In this document: positions 6,992 to 14,508 of the stretch, piece after piece
How the letters are laid out: the number at the start of each line of letters is the position of its first letter
How positions within the stretch are numbered: position 1 is the first letter of the stretch
Source of the DNA: Bacteroidales bacterium
Lineage (GTDB): Bacteria; Bacteroidota; Bacteroidia; Bacteroidales; UBA932
Length of the DNA: 34,606 nt
Direction: 5' to 3'
Assembly (NCBI GenBank): GCA_017647795.1
Contig: JAGCJX010000016.1
Span: 1-34,606, forward strand
Program-made: the position numbers and the translations under genes
Notes under the pieces: model-generated
Databases searched by the model: none
What the model saw: the letters and a program-made list of their open reading frames with translations, nothing else
What the model was told of the DNA's origin: nothing

Positions 6992-7914
6992 TGCCCGTCT
7001 TTCACGAAATCCACCTGGAAGACAAGGCCTGGGTGGATAAGTTGCTGCGAATGCACAACTCCCGCAAGACAGAATACTGCTTCACCACCCTCTTCATGTG
7101 GGCCGAAAGCTACGGTACCCGGATCGCCCGTTTCCAAGACTGGTTGCTGGTACGTTCCATTGCTCCCAACCAGCCCCATCCGACGGCGGACTACCTCTTC
7201 CCCGCGGGTCAAGGAGATCTGAAAGCAGCTTTTGATGCCATCCTGGCCGATGCTGAAACCCTGCAACTGCCCTGGCGCATCCATTGCCTGAGCGCAGAGG
7301 ATCTCCCGATGCTGCAGACTTGGTTCCCGAACGAGACTTGGGAAATGGAACCCGCCCGGGACAGTTTTGACTACCTTTATCACCGGGAGGACCTTGCCAC
7401 CCTCAAAGGGAAAAAATACCAGTCAAAACGGAATTTCATCTCCCGCTTTCTACGCAACGAAAACTGGTCCTACGAACGCATCGACTCCGCGGACCCCGAA
7501 CGTTGTCGGGAGCAACTCGAGGCTTGTGTCCGTCTGAACCGAAAATGGTGCCTCGAAAACGGTTGCCGTCACAACTACTCCTTGCAGAGTGAAATTTGCG
7601 CCGGCCGGAAAGCCTTGGCCAATTTCGTCCCCCTCCAGCTCAAAGGAGGTCTGCTGCGCCTGAACGACGAACCCGTTGCCTACACCATCGGAGAGCCCCT
7701 GAACTCCGACACCTTCATCGTCCACATTGAAAAAGCCTTCGCCAACATCGAAGGAGCCTATCCCATGATCAACCGCAGCTTTGTGGAAGCAGAAACCGAA
7801 GGATTCCTCTACATCAACCGCGAAGACGATGCTGGAGACGAAGGTCTGCGCAAGGCCAAACTCTCCTATCATCCGGCTTTCCTGGAAGAAAAATATACGG
7901 CTTGGAAAAAATAA
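6991..7914 (+). CDS. DUF2156 protein (phosphatidylglycerol lysyltransferase C-domain-like, GNAT fold)
   Basis: The 307-residue soluble protein fits the DUF2156 group, whose double GNAT-like fold is also the catalytic domain of MprF-type lysyl-phosphatidylglycerol synthases. Supporting segments are the KGKKYQSKRNFISRF basic stretch (about 135-150), LNDEPVAYTIGEPLNSDTFI (about 230-250) and the closing FLYINREDDAGDEGLRKAK. It lacks the membrane domain of MprF, so aminoacyl-lipid synthesis is not implied. I chose the ATG at 6991, which overlaps the upstream stop as TGATG; an in-frame ATG at 6976 would add five residues. It is the second gene of the unit and is followed by a separate promoter for the phosphopantetheinyl transferase. 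Confidence 0.8.
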   Translation: MPVFHEIHLEDKAWVDKLLRMHNSRKTEYCFTTLFMWAESYGTRIARFQDWLLVRSIAPNQPHPTADYLFPAGQGDLKAAFDAILADAETLQLPWRIHCLSAEDLPMLQTWFPNETWEMEPARDSFDYLYHREDLATLKGKKYQSKRNFISRFLRNENWSYERIDSADPERCREQLEACVRLNRKWCLENGCRHNYSLQSEICAGRKALANFVPLQLKGGLLRLNDEPVAYTIGEPLNSDTFIVHIEKAFANIEGAYPMINRSFVEAETEGFLYINREDDAGDEGLRKAKLSYHPAFLEEKYTAWKK

Positions 7915-7931
7915 ATTTATCACTACCTTTG
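7902..7931 (+). promoter_or_regulatory. Bacteroidota promoter of the phosphopantetheinyl transferase gene
   Basis: TTG at 7902-7904 and TACCTTTG at 7924-7931, with a 19-base spacer, match the -33/-7 consensus. It overlaps the end of the preceding gene. Confidence 0.65.
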
Positions 7932-7950
7932 CAGCCGATTTTACTGATGT

Positions 7951-8595
7951 ATGGGACTATATACCACGAAACACACCGATAGCGGTGCCAGCATTTACCT
8001 TTGGGAAATTACCGAAACAGAAGACGAGCTACGACAGCTTTGTAATCCGATTCCCAACGATGAACAAGAAGAACTGATGCTCCTCAAGAGCGAATCCAGA
8101 AGAAAAGAAAAACTGGCAGTTCGCGCGCTCCTGAATGAAATTTTCCCGGAAAAAGTCTATTTGGGCCACCACGACAACGGACAACCTTTCATCCCGAACA
8201 GTCTGGTTCAAATCAGCATCTCCCACACCCACCGTTTTGTTGCCATCATTACCCATCCGGAACTGGACTTGGGCATTGACATCGAATGCCTCCGCCGTGA
8301 TTTCTCTGCGGTAGAAAAGAAGGTCTTGTCCGAAGACGAGATTGACGACCTTTCCGACTCCAAAAAAGAACACGATTTCCAATTGGCCATTTATTGGTGT
8401 GCCAAAGAAGCCATCTACAAACGCATGGCCCAAAGTGGCGTTGACTTTGCCGAACAAATTGAACTGGACCGTTTCAAACCCCGTGGTTCCGGTGAATTGG
8501 AAGCGGTGTTCATCCACAAAGACGGCGAAGAAGAAGAATTCGAACTGGAATACGAACTCATCGACGATCACATCCTCGTCTGGTTAGTGGGTTAA
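7951..8595 (+). CDS. 4'-phosphopantetheinyl transferase superfamily protein
   Basis: These enzymes move the phosphopantetheine arm of coenzyme A onto a serine of acyl or peptidyl carrier proteins. The family motifs are in order: SISHTH (89-94), the Mg-binding GIDIE (108-112) and WCAKEAIYK (149-157, with Glu-152). At 214 residues it is of the Sfp/Sfp-like size rather than the ~120-residue AcpS type. It has its own promoter and ends in a terminator shared with groEL. No polyketide or peptide synthase lies in the window, so it probably serves the cell's carrier protein generally. Confidence 0.9.
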   Translation: MGLYTTKHTDSGASIYLWEITETEDELRQLCNPIPNDEQEELMLLKSESRRKEKLAVRALLNEIFPEKVYLGHHDNGQPFIPNSLVQISISHTHRFVAIITHPELDLGIDIECLRRDFSAVEKKVLSEDEIDDLSDSKKEHDFQLAIYWCAKEAIYKRMAQSGVDFAEQIELDRFKPRGSGELEAVFIHKDGEEEEFELEYELIDDHILVWLVG

Positions 8596-8640
8596 AAAAA
8601 ATTGCGGCTGGATTCCAACGAATCGAGCCGCAATTTTTTT
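8594..8640. terminator. bidirectional terminator between the PPTase gene and groEL
   Basis: ATTGCGGCT (8601-8609) pairs with AGCCGCAAT (8626-8634). An inner GATTC/GAATC stem extends the hairpin, with A-run and T-run flanks on the two sides, so it can end transcripts from both directions. Confidence 0.9.
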
Positions 8641-8654
8641 ATCGAGGGAGAGGC

Positions 8655-10298
<1,644 letters not shown>

Positions 10299-10305
10299 TT
10301 AAAGA

Positions 10306-10578
10306 TTATTGCAAGACTGCCAAAACATCACTTTGACGCATCATCAAATATTTAGCGCCCTCAACGGTAATTTCAGTACCGGCATATTTGCCATAGAGTA
10401 CGTTGTCTCCGACTTTCAACTCCATCGGTTCGTCTTGTTTGCCATTACCTACGGCTACAACTACGCCTTGTTGGGGTTTTTCTTTTGCGGTGTCGGGGAT
10501 GTACAATCCGGCTGCTGTTTTGGTTTCGGCTTCTTTCGGCTCGATCAGCACTCTGTCTGCTAAAGGTTTAATGTTCAT
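10306..10578 (-). CDS. groES: co-chaperonin GroES (10 kDa)
   Basis: GroES is the heptameric lid of the GroEL chamber. The 90-residue length is normal. The mobile-loop region ([15 protein letters not shown], about 24-38) includes the Ile-Pro-Asp tip. The barrel strands [15 protein letters not shown] and the [10 protein letters not shown] end are typical. It is first of the groES-groEL pair. I saw no CIRCE inverted repeat or exact TAnnTTTG box in the ~120 bases upstream, so the heat-shock control is not evident. Confidence 0.97.
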   Translation of the reverse strand: MNIKPLADRVLIEPKEAETKTAAGLYIPDTAKEKPQQGVVVAVGNGKQDEPMELKVGDNVLYGKYAGTEITVEGAKYLMMRQSDVLAVLQ

Positions 10579-10647
10579 AGTCTAACTATATTAATTTGTT
10601 CTTATTTTCGAAAGGACAAGCCAAGGTAAGACAAAATAAGTGCCACG

Positions 10648-10678
10648 TTGTTTATCTGCCAATTTGTCACTACCTTCG
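10648..10678 (+). promoter_or_regulatory. promoter of tadA-yqaA (one mismatch)
   Basis: TTG at 10648-10650, a 20-base spacer, then TACCTTCG at 10671-10678, which has one difference from TAnnTTTG. Confidence 0.5.
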
Positions 10679-10700
10679 CAAGGTCAAGAAACAACGCACC

Positions 10701-11141
10701 ATGCTAAACCAATCCGATGAACGATACATGCGGGAAGCCCTGCGCGAGGCGCAACTCGCCGGGGAGCAAGGAGAGATTCCCATCGGGGCTGTGGTTGTCT
10801 GTCGTGGCACCATCATTGCACGATCCCACAACCTGAACGAAACCTTATCTGACCCGACAGCCCACGCAGAGATGCAGGCCATCACCATGGCCACCCACCA
10901 TTTGGGAGGAAAGTACCTGACGGGCTGCACCCTGTATGTCACCATTGAGCCTTGTCCAATGTGTGCAGCTGCCTTGGCCTGGTCGCAAGTCAGCCGGGTG
11001 GTGTACGGAGCCGACGATCCAAAACGCGGCTACTCCCTGTTCACCCCGCCCCTGCTTCACCCCCGGACGGAAGTCACCAAAGGCATCCTGGCAGAAGAAT
11101 GTGGTCGCCTGGTTTCCGATTTTTTCAAAAAAATCCGGTAA
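10701..11141 (+). CDS. tadA: tRNA-specific adenosine deaminase
   Basis: TadA converts A34 of tRNA-Arg(ACG) to inosine. The zinc and catalytic motifs are complete: HAE at 55-57 (Glu-57 as proton shuttle) and PCPMC at 84-88 (Cys-85 and Cys-88). At 146 residues it is of normal size. The frame is open upstream to 10596, but the putative promoter at 10671 and the start of homology favour the ATG at 10701 (MLNQSDERYMREAL). The TAA abuts the next ATG, giving a tight two-gene operon. A related guanine or cytosine deaminase is possible but less likely. Confidence 0.93.
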   Translation: MLNQSDERYMREALREAQLAGEQGEIPIGAVVVCRGTIIARSHNLNETLSDPTAHAEMQAITMATHHLGGKYLTGCTLYVTIEPCPMCAAALAWSQVSRVVYGADDPKRGYSLFTPPLLHPRTEVTKGILAEECGRLVSDFFKKIR

Positions 11142-11597
11142 ATGGAATTTCTACAAGAGTGGGGCTACATCGGCCTGTTTTTGGGGACCTTTCTGGCAGC
11201 TACCGTCGTCCCTTTCTCGTCCGACTTTCTGATCATCGGCATCTTGCTGGCCGGTGGCAGTCCGGGACTTTCTTGGGTCGTCGCAACCTTGGGCAACTGG
11301 CTGGGCGGCATCACCAGCTTTGGTCTGGGTTGGCTGGGAAAATGGGAATGGATCGAACGTTACCTGAAAGTCTCACGGGAAAAACTGGAAAAACAAAAGT
11401 TGCGCATCGATCGATACGGGGCTTGGCTGGCCCTTCTTTCCTGGTTACCCTTTGTCGGAGACCTGTTTGCCATTGGCCTCGGGTTCTACCGGGTGAACCC
11501 CAAAACGTCCATTTTCTTCATGTTGGTCGGAAAAGGACTGCGTTTTTTGGCTTGGACTTTACTTTATATGCAATTTGGTGAAAAAATTATTTGGTAA
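11142..11597 (+). CDS. YqaA-type small membrane protein (VTT/DedA-like)
   Basis: This 151-residue integral membrane protein has a hydrophobic N-terminal half with re-entrant-like segments (about 5-40 and 45-68), a basic amphipathic middle (about 70-95, rich in Lys, Glu and Arg) and two further membrane segments (about 95-118 and 125-148). The Gly-Asn-x-x-Gly-Gly (51-56) and LSWLPFVGD (about 105-113) segments are characteristic of the YqaA branch of the DedA/VTT family. Relatives act in lipid or ion homeostasis of the inner membrane, but this branch has no established role. The start directly follows the tadA stop. Confidence 0.85.
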   Translation: MEFLQEWGYIGLFLGTFLAATVVPFSSDFLIIGILLAGGSPGLSWVVATLGNWLGGITSFGLGWLGKWEWIERYLKVSREKLEKQKLRIDRYGAWLALLSWLPFVGDLFAIGLGFYRVNPKTSIFFMLVGKGLRFLAWTLLYMQFGEKIIW

Positions 11598-11621
11598 TTT
11601 ATTTTTTTCACTCTATCTTTG
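11590..11621 (+). promoter_or_regulatory. promoter of tRNA-Gln
   Basis: TTTG at 11590-11593, a 20-base spacer and TATCTTTG at 11614-11621. It ends 17 bases before the tRNA and overlaps the end of yqaA. Confidence 0.75.
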
Positions 11622-11638
11622 CGACCTCAAACAAAGAT

Positions 11639-11709
11639 TGACCTATGGTGTAACGGTAGCACTACAGATTTTGGTTCTGTCTGTCTAGGTTCGAATCCTG
11701 GTAGGTCAA
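11639..11709 (+). tRNA. tRNA-Gln(TTG)
   Basis: The 7-bp acceptor stem TGACCTA/TAGGTCA (11639-11645 with 11702-11708) is perfect and starts with the T1-A72 pair usual for glutamine tRNAs. The D arm is GTGT/GCAC. The anticodon arm ACAGA/TCTGT has loop TTTTGGT and anticodon TTG. The T arm carries TTCGAAT. CCA is not encoded. Confidence 0.96.
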
Positions 11710-11715
11710 CTGAAA

Positions 11716-11757
11716 AGAGAGCAACTCAAGTAGCAATACCGAAGTTGCTCTTTTTTT
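11716..11757 (+). terminator. terminator of tRNA-Gln
   Basis: AGAGCAACT (11718-11726) pairs with AGTTGCTCT (11743-11751), followed by a run of T. Confidence 0.85.
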
Positions 11758-11785
11758 GTATGTAAATTTTGAAACCACGCACGCA

Positions 11786-12721
11786 ATGAAAAAATTCTTC
11801 GTGATCCTGACCCTGTTGGCGGGTCTTTCCGCTTGTCAAACCCCCGAACGCGGTCCTCAACCCTTTCCGAATGCAGAACCTCCGATTATGCTGGTCCGTT
11901 CCACCGAGGAAATGGCCAACTGGATTGCAGACCATTATTGGGATGCCTGGCTGGATTCTCTTGACTGTTTCTCGGCCGACACCTCCCTGGTTGGCGGGAT
12001 CCTGTTTGAGGATTTTCAAAATGCTGCCAACCAATATGCCATCCTGCTGAGTGCCATTCCGGCACAAAAAGCCGTGCATGCCCAAAACCGTTTGTGGAAC
12101 AAACTCAGCGATCCGGAGTTCAAGCACCCGCGCGTGGCAGAAAAGCTCTTCATGGCAGCCGAAATCCTTTTCTACAACCCCATTTCGGATTGGCGGAACG
12201 AAGAATTTTACCTGCCGGCTCTTTCTTGGAAACTGCAACAGCATGAGGACGAGATGGTCCTCGAACGTTACCGGGAACAACAACGGATCTGTCAGTTGAA
12301 TCGTCTGGGCGAGGTGGCCGCAGATTTCGAGTACCAAGTCCCGGGAAAAGAAGTGCAACGCATGCACAACCTGCGTACCCCTTACACCCTGCTCTTCTTC
12401 AGCAACCCGGAATGCCCGGTGTGCGAGGAAATCATCGGATCTTTTATGGCGAGCGACGTCCTCAACCAGGCCATCGAGACCCAACAACTCACGTTGCTGA
12501 ACCTTTACATTGATCAGGAATTGGACCGTTGGATGAACTACAGACACCATTTCCCCAAGACTTGGATCAATGCCTTTGACCCGAACTTCAGCCTGCGGGA
12601 CAACGACCGTTACGCCATCCGCGCCATTCCTTCGTTGTACTTGCTGGACAGCGAGAAACGGGTCCTCTTAAAAGACGCAACGCCCCAACAAGTTGTCAGG
12701 GCGTTGCAATCTATGCGCTAA
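11786..12721 (+). CDS. thioredoxin-like lipoprotein with DUF5106-type N-domain
   Basis: The 311-residue precursor has a lipoprotein signal with lipobox Leu-Ser-Ala-Cys (Cys-17), so it should be lipid-anchored in the envelope. Residues about 35-175 form an all-helical-looking region like the DUF5106 domain found in Bacteroidota. From about 178 a thioredoxin fold follows, with FFSNPECPVC (active-site Cys-210 and Cys-213) and a cis-Pro segment AIPSLYLLD near residue 290. It is likely a disulfide oxidoreductase of the TlpA/ResA type acting in the periplasm. I chose MKKFFVIL at 11786 because it begins the signal peptide; the frame is open 30 bases further up inside the tRNA terminator. It is convergent with the Na/Pi cotransporter gene, with 13 bases between them and no clear terminator. 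Confidence 0.85.
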   Translation: MKKFFVILTLLAGLSACQTPERGPQPFPNAEPPIMLVRSTEEMANWIADHYWDAWLDSLDCFSADTSLVGGILFEDFQNAANQYAILLSAIPAQKAVHAQNRLWNKLSDPEFKHPRVAEKLFMAAEILFYNPISDWRNEEFYLPALSWKLQQHEDEMVLERYREQQRICQLNRLGEVAADFEYQVPGKEVQRMHNLRTPYTLLFFSNPECPVCEEIIGSFMASDVLNQAIETQQLTLLNLYIDQELDRWMNYRHHFPKTWINAFDPNFSLRDNDRYAIRAIPSLYLLDSEKRVLLKDATPQQVVRALQSMR

Positions 12722-12734
12722 AAAGCCAGGTTCG

Positions 12735-14423
12735 TTACGACACTTTGATTTCTGCGATGGCTTCGGATACATTGATCACGAAGTCACCAACTCGTTCCAA
12801 CTCTGACACCAAGTCCATGTAGTAAACACCGGTCAGGTAGTCACGGTCTTCCAAGTGCATCAAGTGATCTTCCTTCAAGGTGTTGCGATAGTCATTGATG
12901 GCTGTCTCAGCATCGATGGCCGATGAAAGATCCCGCAATTTGGTGTAACCCACATTCATGTTTTCAATCATTACATCCAACGAATGGTCCACCAATTCCA
13001 ACATACGGCGAAGTTTGTTGAGTGATTCTTCGTCAAACTTCTTGTTGTTGATGTTCTTGCGTTGCAGAATTCTTGCGATGTTAAATCCGGAGTCACCCAT
13101 GCTTTCCAATTCGCTGATGACCTTGTACATCGCTTGAACACGACCCGCACCTTCTTCTCCCAATTGGCTGTTTTTCACATCGTTCAAGTAGTTTGCAATC
13201 TCAAACTCAATGCGGTCGGTCACTTGTTCGTAGTGTTCGAGCTTCTTGTACAATTCTTCAAAAGCCTTCGGGTTGTCTGACTCATCCAAAGCACGACGGG
13301 CATAACCGTATTCTTTCTTCACGATGGTCGCAAAGTGAATGATTTCTTGTTTGGCTTGGGCCAACGACAACTCGCCGGTTGCCATCGGACCTGCTTGGAT
13401 GTATTGCAAACGGAAAACTTCTTCTTCTTTCGGGCTCTTCACCATCTTGGTCACCAACTTCACAATTTGAGGTGTAAACCATACCAAAATGAGCGTATTG
13501 ATCACGTTGAACAAGGTATGGACGATGGAAACGGCATACAAAATGGAATCAACAGACTGTCTCGGATCAGCACCTCCGATCGCAATTACAATCTTTGAGA
13601 CAACAAACAAGAACGGCTTAAAGAGAATCAACACCCACAACACCCCAAAGAGGTTGAAGACCGAGTGTGCACGAGCCGCCCGTTTGGCCGAAACATTGGC
13701 CACAGACGCTGCAATGTTGGCGGTAATGGTAGTACCAATGTTTTCCCCCAAGACCATGGCAGCCGCCATTTCAAAGGGAATCCATCCGAAGTTACACATC
13801 ACCAGGGTCAACGCCATGGTCGCACTGGAGGATTGCAAGACAATGGTCAACAAAGTACCGATACCCACAAAAATCAAGACAGAGCCAAAACCCCAACCGG
13901 TCCAGCGTTGGATGAATGCCAACACTTCCGGGTGTTGTCCCAAATCCGGAACAGATTCCTTCAGGAAAGAAAGACCCAAGAACAACAAGGCAAAGCCGAT
14001 GATCATTTCACCGATGTTCTTGTTGCGGACCTTTTTGGACATCATGAAGACAAATCCAACCCCAATCAACGGTATGGAAAGGATGGAAATATCTGCCTTG
14101 AAGCCCAACAAAGAAATGATCCAGGCCGTTATGGTCGTACCGATGTTGGCACCCATAATGACACCAATGGACTGAGCCAACGACAACAGACCCGCATTTA
14201 CGAAGCTGACCACCATAACAGTCGTCGCACTGGAGGACTGGATGATAGCGGTCACCAACAACCCGGTGAGGATTCGATTGAAAGAATTGGAGGTCATCGC
14301 AGCCAGAATGGAGCGAAGCTTGTCTCCCGCCACCTTCTGCAAAGATTCACTCATCAGGGTCATTCCATAAAGGAACATACCCAAGGATCCCAGCAAGGTG
14401 AGAATTTGAAATACAGCACTCAT
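12735..14423 (-). CDS. Na/Pi cotransporter family protein with PhoU-like domain
   Basis: The 562-residue protein has the duplicated transporter core of the NptA/PNaS family: QSSSATT at 62-68 with GANIGTT at 91-97, and the second copy QSSSATM at 197-203 with GENIGTT at 226-232. About eight membrane segments occupy residues 1-340. The rest (about 350-560) is a helical PhoU-like cytoplasmic domain. It should import phosphate with sodium. The start is MSAVFQILTLLGSLGMF at 14423; a longer frame upstream crosses the promoter and is unlikely to be used. Divergent from the 963-residue exported protein. Confidence 0.93.
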   Translation of the reverse strand: MSAVFQILTLLGSLGMFLYGMTLMSESLQKVAGDKLRSILAAMTSNSFNRILTGLLVTAIIQSSSATTVMVVSFVNAGLLSLAQSIGVIMGANIGTTITAWIISLLGFKADISILSIPLIGVGFVFMMSKKVRNKNIGEMIIGFALLFLGLSFLKESVPDLGQHPEVLAFIQRWTGWGFGSVLIFVGIGTLLTIVLQSSSATMALTLVMCNFGWIPFEMAAAMVLGENIGTTITANIAASVANVSAKRAARAHSVFNLFGVLWVLILFKPFLFVVSKIVIAIGGADPRQSVDSILYAVSIVHTLFNVINTLILVWFTPQIVKLVTKMVKSPKEEEVFRLQYIQAGPMATGELSLAQAKQEIIHFATIVKKEYGYARRALDESDNPKAFEELYKKLEHYEQVTDRIEFEIANYLNDVKNSQLGEEGAGRVQAMYKVISELESMGDSGFNIARILQRKNINNKKFDEESLNKLRRMLELVDHSLDVMIENMNVGYTKLRDLSSAIDAETAINDYRNTLKEDHLMHLEDRDYLTGVYYMDLVSELERVGDFVINVSEAIAEIKVS

Positions 14424-14443
14424 AATGATAATTTTTGGCGCGA

Positions 14444-14451
14444 CAAAGATA
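14444..14451 (-). promoter_or_regulatory. -7 box of the Na/Pi cotransporter gene
   Basis: TATCTTTG read on the reverse strand, 20 bases upstream of the start codon. Paired with a divergent box at 14486. Confidence 0.6.
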
Positions 14452-14485
14452 GCAAAAGAAGCAAAAAAACACACACAAAAAACGC

Positions 14486-14493
14486 TATCTTTG
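14486..14493 (+). promoter_or_regulatory. -7 box of the exported metalloprotease-like gene
   Basis: TATCTTTG, ending 15 bases before the ATG at 14509. No convincing -33 element; the region upstream is an A/C-rich run. Confidence 0.6.
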
Positions 14494-14508
14494 CGGCGAT
14501 TTAAGACC

